Source: Mesostigma viride
Lineage: Eukaryota; Streptophyta; Mesostigmatophyceae; Mesostigmatales; Mesostigmataceae
Reading direction: 5' to 3'
Length of the DNA stretch: 64,000 bases
Assembly: GCA_009746045.1 (NCBI GenBank)
Contig: RPFO01001075.1
Span: forward strand, 157,501 to 221,500
Part shown: piece after piece, positions 21,571 through 38,738 of the stretch
Layout: each line of letters begins with the position of its first letter
Numbering within the stretch: position 1 is the stretch's first letter
The notes under the pieces: generated by a model
The model's database searches: none
What the model saw: only the letters and a program-made list of their open reading frames with translations
Told to the model about the DNA's origin: nothing
Position numbers and translations under genes: made by a program

Positions 21571-22942
21571 CAGTGCTTCTGCTAAGGGTTTTTGTCATTC
21601 GTCAACTTGTTGACTATTTGCCACGGCACTTCGTCAAATGGTTGACTATTTGCCTCAGCAATTCGTCAAACTGGTTGACTATTTGCCTTGGCGCTTCGTC
21701 AACCCTGGGGGGGGGGGGAGGAGGAAGCTTTATTTCTTCATAATTAACGTAAGGTCGCTCACGCCTCACACACGCATGTAATGCATGTGGATAAAACATA
21801 ATATCACATAGTGGTTGTTGACAACTGCATAAACTACAGAATAATTACTAGTATGGTTCACAGCTAGGCCTGAGTCAAGTGTGCACAGCACGAGGCCATT
21901 AAACAACCACTACATCCTCCTCGCTGCTATCAACAGGCACTACTGGCACAGTTTTGTCCGAGCTTGGCCCTGCACCCTGCGCGCTGCGCGCGCCTGTCCA
22001 CTGGTTGTACTCCTGTCTCTGCCTTTTCGCTGCTGGCTTTCTCCTGCCCTTCTTCTTCCCCTTCTTCTCCCCTGGCTCAGAGCTGCCGTCATCATCGGCC
22101 TTGCTCCTTTCTGTCTAGGCCCCCTCCTCGCCAGATTCCTCCTCGCCAGAGTTTGAGGCGCTGTCAGATGATGCTGACTGGCCGCCATCTTCCTCTTCCT
22201 GCGCATTAGACCCATGCTCTTCCTCACGCTCTACTCTCTTGCGTTTGTCGCGACCCTGCCTGCCCTCCTTTTCATCTAAACTGCGGCCTAGGTCGACGAT
22301 ATTTTCCGTTTCTACAATTTCTCCAGCTTGCTTCTTAAACAGAGCATCTAAGGTGCTAGTCTTGAAACCTGCCAACCCGTTTTTCTTCGACATTCTCTAG
22401 CTCGTGCAACACTACCTAAACATCGCCGCCGCCATTATCGAAACAATTTCGCATGCAATATTTTATCGCACATGAAGTCGCCAGACGGCCTGAGGTCGTC
22501 ACGTAATTAATACCATGATTGCCCACCAAACACCAGAGTGATTACAGGTAATAATTTTTTCATGCCCTGGTCGGCTCAAGTCCTGCCTTGCTCGTCTTCA
22601 GTTTTGGTACCCGAGCATTGTCCTGAACCGTACTGACGTACTGTCTTTCCAAACCAACTCCAACTGCAGCGTACCTAGGATTCAGATGGTACGGGCTGAC
22701 GGCCTGACGCCGCGCCGCTGGACCTTAGGTCTGGCCTTCAGGACTTAGGTGGTTGACGAATACCCTAAACATTTCGTGAAACCGGTTGACGAACTTCGGA
22801 ACATATTCGTCAATTGGTTGACGAATTGCCGAGTTGGTTGACGAATGTGGTTGACGAATTGCCCCAAATGGTTGACTATTTTACTACTATTTTCAAAATT
22901 CGTCAACCGGTTGACGAAATAGTCCCGTTAGCAGAAGCACTG
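21571..22942. mobile_element. hAT-type DNA transposon (element hAT-1) inserted in the Rep element
   Basis: Terminal inverted repeats CAGTGCTTCTGCTAA (21571) and TTAGCAGAAGCACTG (ending 22942) are flanked by a perfect 8-bp target duplication, GAAGAGGC (21563-21570 and 22943-22950). Both subterminal zones hold clustered GGTTGACGAA/TTCGTCAACC motifs (21596-21703 and 22740-22920). Its TIR is almost identical to that of hAT-2 (15,750), so both belong to one family, but the subterminal motif differs completely. It carries only an N-terminal transposase-like fragment and is therefore non-autonomous. Confidence 0.88.
22115..22393 (-). pseudogene. N-terminal hAT transposase-like fragment
   Basis: 92 codons starting MSKKNGLAGFKTSTLDALFK, then Lys/Glu-rich, then a Ser/Glu-rich acidic tail up to a stop at 22115. 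Past the stop the same frame continues with a KKGKKKGRRKPAAKR basic patch. This mirrors the architecture of the hAT-2 fragment (basic start, acidic middle, Lys-rich end) although the sequences are diverged. No BED finger or catalytic core is present. Confidence 0.5.
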
Positions 22943-22959
22943 GAAGAGGCCCTATTGTC

Positions 22960-23319
22960 TCAAGTGTCGACAGCACCTCCGTCATTTGTTGCACTTTTGA
23001 CCACCCCCTCCCACAGTTGTTCCTTTTTGGATAAGGCGACTTTCAGCCGCTCTAGCGTCTTGAGTTGGGGCTCTACGGTTGTCTCGTACGCCTTTTTCAC
23101 TTTCTCCTCGCAGAGCTTTTCCTCCCTTGTCTTGAGTTCATGATACCTTGCCTTAGCCGCATTTACATTCTTTGTTTGTACTTGTACCCCCTCGTTGGCA
23201 CGGTCCAGATTAAGCTTTTTGTCCCTGATGGCGTTAGTTAAGTCGACTCTCTGCTTGTTTACTTTTCCAACGAGGTCCTTGAAGAGGTCTTGTTGCACCA
23301 GATTTTTCATCGCCGCCAT
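22960..23319 (-). CDS. small coiled-coil protein upstream of the Rep gene
   Basis: 119 codons from the ATG at 23319 (an in-frame GTG at 23358 is less likely). It is almost entirely charged heptad-like helix: KQRVDLTNAIRDKKLNL, NVNAAKARYHELKTREEK, ETTVEPQLKTLERLKVALSK. No known family is recognised. It has the same strand and order as the Rep gene and overlaps the next ORF by 26 bp in a different frame. This suggests a compact multi-ORF mobile element or, alternatively, consecutive exons of one spliced transcript. It could be an accessory or oligomerisation factor; that is inference. Confidence 0.5.
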   Translation of the reverse strand: MAAMKNLVQQDLFKDLVGKVNKQRVDLTNAIRDKKLNLDRANEGVQVQTKNVNAAKARYHELKTREEKLCEEKVKKAYETTVEPQLKTLERLKVALSKKEQLWEGVVKSATNDGGAVDT

Positions 23320-23399
23320 GGTGTCGGCCTTTCGTTTTCTTTTTGTCCCTTCGTTCACCGCCTATATTCGCGTGTATCCTGTCAATCACACGAATCGTG

Positions 23400-24490
23400 A
23401 CGCGTGGCCGCTCCTTCTGCCTTTGGTCTTCGTGCCCCGTTAGTATCCAGCCAATCACACACAACGTAAGGTTTGTAACCGCAATCAGTTTCCAACGTGT
23501 CGGCCATTTCCATTAAATAATATCCCTGTAACCGCTATTCTGTGATTGCAAGGTGTCTAAACTTCCACCTGGACCTTACTGGGTCGACGCCCGGAAGTGC
23601 CGAACTAATCGCCATCTACAATTTCCTAGAACTACGGTCCAATAGATATTCGGTTTGAAACTGACAACTGCGACTCTCCCCCGGTGTAACACCGTTCCCC
23701 CCATTAACGATTCGCTGATACTCATTTCCCCTCTCACCTCTTTGGTCCATTTCCCCGATAACACCGTTCCCCCCCCCCATAAGTGCGTTCCCCCCCCGTT
23801 GTAACACCGTCCCCCCCCCCCATAACTGCGTCCCCCCCCCGTTGTAACACCGTCCCCCCCCCCCTAACTGCGTCCCCCCCCCCGGCCGTTGTAACACCGT
23901 CCCCCCCCACGTACTGTACTTAACAGCTCTGCCTTTTAACCGTCGAATTTTTAACCGTCGAATTTTTAACCGTCTTTTCTAACAGCTCTGCCTTTTAACC
24001 GTCGAATGCGCAATCAATCTAGAGAGTATCCGCGATTTCAGTACATGCCGTCACCCTTGACAGCTGTCGTACAATAGTACAAATTAACGCCAATAGAAAT
24101 TCGCCTCCGAACATATATCTCGATAGAGGTATGCGTCTTATTTAATTTCAAGGTACCTCTTAATTAATCTCGGCCCCCGCCTTCCGCTAATTTGCTAATT
24201 TGCTAAATTTGCTAAAAAAGAGCCAATTTTAAACCGACTTAAGCTAGAACCGTATTTCTTAAAAAATTTAAATACATAATAACATGACTCGTTCCAGGAG
24301 ATCATGTAGCAAGTATTCCATTGCGCGGGAACCCCATAGTTGGCCGGATTGAATCGTTGCCGACTTTCCCCAGACATTGGCCGGGCAGGCTTATCAAAAG
24401 ATCATTTCTCTATAAATCCATCCGCAATGACAAGAATTACTTGATCCATGGGCAAGACTGATGTTTCTACCGAAATTGATGACCAGTGGT
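23400..24490. other. repeat-rich intergenic stretch
   Basis: Holds about five copies of a C-run tandem repeat of roughly 41 bp (GTTGTAACACCGTCCCCCC) at 23,685-23,910 and a short repeat of TTTTAACCGTCGAA at 23,930-24,005. No gene is supported. Confidence 0.6.
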
Positions 24491-24492
24491 GC

Positions 24493-30734
<6,242 letters not shown>

Positions 30735-32032
30735 TTCCTCTCTAGAAGGATCAGTTGTCAGCGAGCCCGAAAGAGGATCTGTAAAGTTCGAGTCCCGCGA
30801 GGACTTGAAAGGCCAAGTTCGTTGTCAATTGTCGTCCCTAATAAGCGCAACCATGCGATACTGTATACACTACACAGCAAAATAACGTGAAATCTTCCCG
30901 GTAGCCATACACGCAAATGTCTGCCTTGACTAGCTGACACAAGTGCAGACGAAGAGGAGCCGACTATTTAGCCTCTCCGGCAATATGCCATGGGATTGTA
31001 GAAACAGCTGCACCACACATGACGCTTCGATGAATATAATATACAAAGAAGCGAGAGGGCTTCACTCTTGTACAGATCGGTCAGCTGCGCTCGATGAATA
31101 TACTATACAAAGAAGCGAGAGGGCTTCACTCTTGTACAGATCGGTCAGCTGCGCTCCATAATTGGTTTTCCCGCGGGAGGCTCGTGGCGTGCCCCGGGGT
31201 ACTTCACGGGGCGTTACGCACAGTCGTCGTTGTTGTGCAGCCAAATGACATCGTTCCCCGACTGCTGGCATCCAAGGTTGTTACTGTCGTGATTCGCAGA
31301 TAGTGGGACACTCTAAGGTGCTGAGAGAGCATTATCTAGGGCTGCTGTACTTTTTTAATGTGGGGTTATAGGATATCCAATTATTAGCCATAGATGTAAA
31401 ATGGGTAGGTAGTATCAGCCTATCCATAACCTAAGGTATCATGGCGGTCGTGTGAGAGTGCCAGTTGATAGGATTAGAATACTTCGCGTCGCGTCGCGTC
31501 GCGTTGACCCTACAATATTCGTACTCCGTATACTCCAGCGTATAGGTTGTTGTGGGATCCAAGTCATCCAACTGACTGACTGACTGACTGACTGACTCCA
31601 GCGTTTACAGCTGTAACAACAAGAACTTATCTTAGAGTATCGTACCAAATCTTTCACTGCGTTGGCGAAACATCCAACGGCTATTTCGAGCATGGCATGA
31701 TCTGTCTACCTCGCATCACGTGATGTAGACAGCGATTCCAGTCTCTTAATTGGCATCGACGAACCGTTCGTGGGGGAGAACACGCGCCAATCTGACTAGC
31801 CACGTTATGCGGTCAGTGTACGGGGGAGGAACGTAACGGCTAGCCTCGCCTTCCCCACCCACAACCAGCCTAGAGGCAAAGAGCTATGAGGTCTCACGTC
31901 TCATCGTAGGTGCTCATCGTGTCCAATATACCCGCGTCTATTTGAAAATAGAATTGACAGGCGATAACAATGGGGGGCGAGTAGTCTGGCCGCAATTAAC
32001 TCGGCTGTAGCAAGAAGAAGCTCCCATCAAAC
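30735..32032. promoter_or_regulatory. divergent intergenic region between TBCB and PSD
   Basis: Both genes start outward from this 1.3-kb region, so it should contain both promoters; no specific element can be named. It contains two head-to-tail 64-bp copies at 31,027-31,158 (GATGAATATAATATACAAAG...TCAGCTGCGCT), a GCGTC run near 31,487 and a GACT run near 31,570. Confidence 0.5.
31027..31158 (+). repeat. 64-bp direct duplication upstream of PSD
   Basis: Two copies, 64 bp apart, differing by one or two bases. Confidence 0.85.
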
Positions 32033-35000
32033 ATGGGTTGCGGGTCGTCGTCGGAACGCCAGGGTTTCGGCAGGAAAAAATCGCTGAAAACGGCCCGGGT
32101 ATGTCGTTGTCATCAGCTTCCAATGGAGAACTACGCGTACATGCGCGAAGATACAAGCCGAAATGCATTGGTAGAGAATATTCAAATGGAAGGGAACAGA
32201 TAGTTTTTGCATGTTTACGGATGTCATCGGCGTAGCCATATTTCGAAAGCATGGATGTCGTGCCGAAAAACAATAACCTAGAAGCAACGTACAACAAAAT
32301 ATGGTAGCGCCGCACGCGATTTCAGTAACTTAACGGCTTCAGGACCCTCAGGCTAGACACCGGGGCTCGGTCATTGTTTAGCAGGCTATGAGGCCCAGCT
32401 GCACTCCACATGTCGCCATTGCCAGCATGATGAACAACCATTTTATTGCCGCCGACAAGGTTGGCCAGGCGGCACCATTTTTTCACGCGCACCCTACGTG
32501 CCACTTACTTGGAGCCTGTGTGGTTGGCTCGCATGCTGGCCCCTAGCCTGCCTGCTCCCATCGTGGCATAGAGTTGTGCATGGCGGTGCAATAGTTTTTT
32601 CTTCGAGTCAGCCTGCCTCCATGTTGCTCGTCCGTCCCTTCCCTTGATGCTTGATGACCGCGTGGAGCTGTGTGGGTTGCCGTCCCCGCCGCTGCACACC
32701 AGATCGTCCGCATCCGCGACTTCACGGGCGTGCTGTCTGTGCAAGCGGTGGGCGCGCGCAAGCTGGCGTCGAATGACGTCGACCACAATGTGGACCCCTT
32801 CTGCACCATCCTCTTCCGAGAGGAGACGATCAAGACCGCCACAGTGCGAAACTGCCGGGACCCGGAGTGGAACTACAACTGCCTGTTCCCCGTCGGCAAC
32901 AAGGGCGACAAGGAGGAGCCCGCGCACCCCGGCGACGACGACAGCGTGACCGTGCGGTTTGCGGTGTATGATGAGGACAGCTTGAGCGCCAACGATCTGA
33001 TCGGGGCCGTGGACCTGGTCATCCCTGGACCACTCAAGGCGGACCTGAACATTGACACGGTGTGTGGTGGTGGGGCAAGCTTACTGCCGTGCTCCTCTGG
33101 CTTGGATGTCTGGGATTTGCTGACGTGTATGGGATGTACTTGTGTGTGTGCAGCGGTGCTAAAGAGTGCATGTCCAGATTTCTGGGACGATGTGCATTTG
33201 GGTGTGTGGGATGGTGTGTGTTTCGGGTGGCCGTCGAGGCATCTCTGTCCCCTTTATGCTGTCGACTTGTCGCACGCCCATGTACTTATCCATGTGCCCG
33301 GCTTGCATGGGTAGACCTGCCAGCCCGGTCGCACACCCTCAGGGCGTAGTCAAGGCCTTCTGGCCATTGCGCCATTCTTGCCATCGTGTGTCGGCCGCGC
33401 ATTCCGCACACTTCAGCATGCCAGCAGTGGCAAGGTCGGCAGATGATGGGCGTGGCTGTGGGTAGGCCCAGCCACCTGGCATGAACGAGGGCCACTAGCA
33501 GGAGGCAGTCGCCGGCATATTGTTCCCTATGGGGGATGTGGATGTGACAGCCCCCCACACACATCATGGATACAGGATGCGGCCTATTACCGCTGCGGCA
33601 TGGGGTTCAACCTTTTGGCCCCTGGTGTGCGGAACAGCTCACTCAATTGTGACCTTGCCTCGTCCTCTTGCAACATGTCCCCAAGTCAAGGGGTGTCCTT
33701 GCATGTGCCTGCCTTGGGGCATAATGTGCTCGTCCCACATCGCCACTGGCTTGCAGGGCAAGAAAGACATGCCAGCAGCACCCACCTGACCACTCGCCAG
33801 CCCGCAGTCACCAACTCCATGCTGTGGCCGCCCCGCAGCATGACTCTTGTGCCGCAGTACGGTGAGGGCGAAGGCGTTTACCTTGTGCCCGATGCGCTGA
33901 CCCCCATGCCCCGTGAACGCATGCCCCTTTGCTCCCTCCCTCCTGCTCCCGTGCGCGCAGTGGCTGCAGCTGCAGTCGGCAGCAGATCTGGGCCTGGCCA
34001 GCAAGTCGATGAAGAAGAAAGACCTGGGGGAGGTGCACGTTCGGGTAAGGGGGGCGGGGGCAATGTATTGTCGTCAGATCAGAAAGCAACAAACGTGAAA
34101 ACGCTAGCGGCCCAAATCTGAGATTCCGCGGAACACAGAAAGTAAGAAAGCCCAGAAGCTACTGGAATCGAACATAGTACCTTTGGCATGATTTCGTGGC
34201 TGTGTGAGTCTCCTGATCCGAAGACATCTCAATGAACGATTCGAAGCAGCCCAACTGCGAAAAACCCTTTACCAGAGAGGGGTGCCAAAATGTCGGATAG
34301 TGCTGAATATATAGAAGATGACTTACCACTAGACCTAAGTGCGCAGTACTACGCACGGACCTACGCGATATTCTACTATCGCCGAAGTAGGCGGGTGGAC
34401 CACGGCTGGAATCTGGTTGTAGTGTGACGAACAAATGACAATGTATGCCTACTAGTGGGGTCCAGTCACCTGAGGAGCGCTGTGGGACGCTACATGGCAC
34501 TCGTCAGCGCTGGCACTGTGGGGTGCATTATGGACACGGAAGGGCAGTGCGTGGCCACTTACCATACACAGAAACCATGGTCCTCAGGTACCAGGAGGAA
34601 AGGAGGAAGGGAAGGGGCCGATGTGTAAGCAGACACATGTGCGCATTTGCGTGCACTGCTATGCGAAGTGTAGGCACACACAGTGGGCTGTGTGTGCAGC
34701 CACCCTCGAGGCGCGAGGCAGGAGCATATGTGACCCGCACAGGCAGGTGCTTCTGGCTGCCAGGATGGTCCCTGGGGCTGTCAGAGTTCGCTTGAATGCT
34801 GTACATGTCGCATCGTGCAGACTCCATCCCCCGCATGCGTGGCAGGATTGGGGGCTCCCGTTTGAGTGCATGGGTGGCGCACCAGTGTGCACGCTTGTAC
34901 CCCAAGATGCTGAGCATGCGCCAGCATGCACCGGCCCTCGTGGAATGTATAGCCGGCCCCTGTGGAAGACCTCCCACAGGCCGAGTGTGATGTGCCCATC

Positions 35001-38000
35001 TTTCCAGTGGCTGGCTTAAATTTTGCCACCGCCTCTTGCCCCCACCCCCACCCCCACCCCCCTTGTGCCCCCCCGTGCGCCCCTTCCCACTGGTCCCCTC
35101 TTCCGCCCCCAGGTCACATTCCAGCCTCGCTTCAACCTGGAGCGCCACTTTTGGCGGAACTGGTTCCACGCCGTCGACAAGGACGACAGCAATAACCTCA
35201 ACCGTGCCGAGCTGCTTGACTTCTTCAGCGTGGTGTCCGGCAACGGCGTGTTGAGCGAAGACATGGACCGCATGTTCAAGGAGTGCGACACCAACCAGGA
35301 CGGCAGCATCTGCATCGATGAGCTGGTCAACTTCATGGCCAAGGTAGGGGGGCACCATCCGGGTGTAAGAAGAAATGTTGTGGCGCGGGTGCGCGGGTGC
35401 ATTTTACGTTTTCACGGTGCTCATTCGAGTCAGCCCAACATTTTCGTAATCCACCTGCCTTGCTACTGGTGGCTAGTGGTGCACGAACAGCACAGATTCC
35501 GGACGGCACAGCTCCCACCCGCCATGCTTGGCAGGCCCCATCCTTGCTGGCACGGGAGCGTAGCACCTGCGGTTTGCATAGTAGGACGGTGCCTAGCGAT
35601 GGCATGGGCGCATGGTTGCTAGGGATGGCAGGAAGCACCCCAGGAATCAGCCGGGTGTTCTCGGGATACCCAAGCGGACCCTGCACCCTGTGGCTGGGCA
35701 TTCGCCCCTGCTCTTGTCCGATGGTTCCTTCTGTGTCACCACGCACTGCACATCCCACGTGTAGCGGTTAGCCCGTGCGTTGCCAACACCAGTCGGATGC
35801 CTCCACAGGCAGGCTACTGCCCTCACGCAACCAAGAAAACAGCTCAAGGCCACATTAGCAGACCTCACATCCCTCTGCAGCCTGTTCTATGGTGGGGTTC
35901 ACCCTGACCCCGTACACCGTAGACCCGCAACGCGTGTCCATCCATGACCACGGTGGTAATGCCCCAGATTGTGCGCATGGTTTGCATGGTTAGTGGTGTG
36001 GTTACCACCCTTCCTTGCCCCACGCTTGTCCCCTGCCTGCATCACTGCCCTCTCCTTCTCATGCCGCGCTCCCCTGTCCCCCCCTGCCCATGGAACCTGC
36101 TCCCGCCCCCCCCCCCCCCTTGTGCTGTCAGCCGGAGAACGAGCACCTGGTGGACGAGAACGCGGTGTACAGCTTCCTAGTGGACACGGTGGAGCAGACG
36201 GGCGCGATGGTGAGCGAGGAGACGTTTGCAACGCAGGAGGACGCAGCGCGCGGGTGGCTGATGCGGCTGACCGACTACCTGGGGTCAGGCCACCCGTACG
36301 ACATCCGGCTCAACACAGGCAGCGCCGCCAAGCACATCCTGGTCATCGACCGCAAGACCAAGCTGCTGGTGGAGGAGGTGGGTGGGCGCACCAGACCAAG
36401 CGGGTGATGGAGGAGGTGGGTGGGTGGGCAACAACGACTGTAAAATAGCCTTGCTGTCGGTCTGCCCACTGCCACGTCCTGTGAGCATATGCATGCGTGC
36501 ATGCACCCGTCCCATCCCTGTATCTTCTACTTCCCTCACCCACCCATCCCATCCCTCTGCCACTGTGTTGCTCTTGCCGCTCAGCCCTCGCCCCTCGCCC
36601 CGGGTCGGCCCCTCGTCCCCTGATCCCCACTGGCCCCACGTCATCGTCTGACAACGCCCCTCGCTGCACCATGGGATGCGCGATGCACGATGCTTGCCCC
36701 GCCTCGCCCATCCCTGCCCCTTGCCTCCACGCGGCCGCAGTACATCGACCCGAACATCAATTTTGCGATGCGCGCGCTCTACCAGTCGATGGTGGGCAGC
36801 GGCGTGCTCACGCTGGAGAAATCGCTGGACCTGCTCAAGAAGGCGAGCGAGGACCACGGGAAGGCGTGAGTGGGGGTAGGGGGCGTGAGGGCGGGGGGGG
36901 GGTAGGGGTCGAGAGGGGGGGGGCTAGGGGTTGAGAGGGGGGAGGGGTCGGCAGGGGGGGAGGGGTCGGGAGGGGGACAGTGGGCATGAGGGGGGGAGGG
37001 AAGGGCGTGAGTGGGCGAGGAGGCAAGAGGGGGGGAAGGGGTGTAAGTGGGGGTGCAGGTTTGGAGAATGCCATGGCAGGGTCGCATCATGCAGGGTGAC
37101 AAGGCGGGGCAGGGGAGGGAATGCAAGGCATTACTGACGATGGAGAGGGGAAATGGCGTGGATTTAATGCACGAGGCCTGAATTTTGGTGGCAAGGGAAC
37201 GCCATGCGCTGAACATGGGGCGGGCGGGGGTGAGAGGTGCTTCCTGTAAGGGCTTGGCGTTTGTGCTGTAGGGATTGTGCGGCGGATTGAAGCGTGACCC
37301 CCACATGCCCACAAGGCAAACGGCTCTTGCTAGACACCTCGTAAAGCGTTGGCTGATCACCTGTTTAGGCAAGCACACCAAGTTGTGCTCGTGGAGACGC
37401 CGCGCGCGCGGTCCGTGGGCCTTCCCTCCCCCCGCTTGGTTTGAAGCGGCCCACGCCTGCTCATGGCCACAGCACACGCTCCCACGTCCACTCGTCCAAG
37501 TGGCCCATCCGCTGACTTGGCGGATCAAGTGTCTGTTTGGGTCATGACACGTGCCATGTTCTTGTGCCTGTTTGGGTCATGACACGTGCCATGTTCTTGT
37601 GCCTGTTTGGGTCATGACACGTGCCATGTTCTTGTGCCTGTTTGGGTCATGACACGTGCCATGTTCTTGTGCCTGTTTGGGTGATGACATGTGCCATGTT
37701 CTTGTGCCTGTTTTGGTCATGACACGTGCCTTGTTCTTGTGCCTGTTTTGGTCATGACACGTGCCATGTTCTTGTGCCTGTTTGGGTCATGACACGTGCC
37801 TTGTTCTTGTGCCTGTTTTGGTCATGACACGTGCCATGTTCTTGTGCCTGTTTGGGTCATGACACATGCCAGATGGGGCGGAACTGGACGGTTGCACACG
37901 CCTTGCCAGCTGCTCATTACCGGTACCAGCTCTACACTGTACCTTGTGGCTGGCAGAGCCCCACTGCTTGTTGGTCGGTCAATCATGATGGTGCTCGCAC

Positions 38001-38686
38001 ACGCATCGCGACATACCAGCGATGGGGGAATATTATCTGTGTAACGGGTTAGATGGTAGGCGCCTCGACCTCACCCCCCACCCATGGTGCTTCGCCTGGC
38101 GCGTGTGTGGTCGCCTGCCGTCGACGGCACCTTCTCCCCCCCTCCCCCCATCCATCCGTGGTTCCTCCGCCGCCTCTCCTTTAGGTATGACGACCCATCG
38201 AGCAAGAAGAAGATTGTTCCCTTCATCAAGACGTTCAACCTGTCCCCCGCCGACTGGGAGCACCCCGTGGACCACTTTGGCACGTTCAACGAGTTCTTCT
38301 ACCGCAAGCTCAAGCCGGGCGCGCGGCCCATCGCGGACGAGCACAACCCATTCCGCGCAGTGTCGCCCGCCGACTGCAGGTGAGCGTCGCACGGCTGCGC
38401 GCCCGCCCGTAGTGCTGTTCTTCGCCTCGCACCCGCAGGATGCATGGAGGCACAGGACCCTGCCTGCTTGTTTCTGCACCCTGGTTATCCTGGGTTTGTG
38501 CCGCATCCATCAATGAGGTCTGTGGCCACTCAGTGGTTCGTAATAGCAGATAGCCAGCATAAGGCCCGGCTGGTTTTTGGTGGGGTACCCCAGGGTGCAA
38601 AGTGCATGTGGTACCGCCACATGAGTGCACGCTGCTAGTATAAGATCAATTCCAGCGTCATGAGTGTGCGTGGCACCTCCGGCCCT

Positions 38687-38738
<52 letters not shown>

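Larger units (their letters stand above)
21165..22985 (-). pseudogene. second ORF of the Rep element, split by a hAT insertion
   Basis: Starts at an ATG at 22985 (MTEVLSTLETIGPL) inside the end of the coiled-coil ORF. It is interrupted at 22943 by the hAT-1 element and resumes at 21570 in the same sense through AVDSVDLTGSQADEDELL to a stop at 21165. With the insertion and one 8-bp duplication ignored, the frame is open across the junction. Its last 230 bp overlap the Rep ORF in another frame. It is Ser/Pro/Asp-rich and unrecognised; it could also be an upstream exon of the Rep gene. Confidence 0.5.
19430..23400 (-). mobile_element. Replitron-like HUH transposon (minimum extent)
   Basis: Minimum span covering the Rep gene, the coiled-coil ORF and the disrupted middle ORF. 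All are co-oriented, lower in GC than the neighbouring genes and bounded by LINE debris on the left and C-rich repeats on the right. The true ends could not be located. Replitrons are reported to have only short direct repeats at or near their termini, which cannot be recognised from one copy. Confidence 0.6.

Noticed and set aside
30745..30800. tRNA-like B-box AAGTTCGAGTCCCGC
   Set aside because: No stems can be completed around it; it lies immediately upstream of the TBCB start.
37525..37870. CRISPR-like regular repeat
   Set aside because: Head-to-tail minisatellite without unique spacers, in an intron of a eukaryotic gene.
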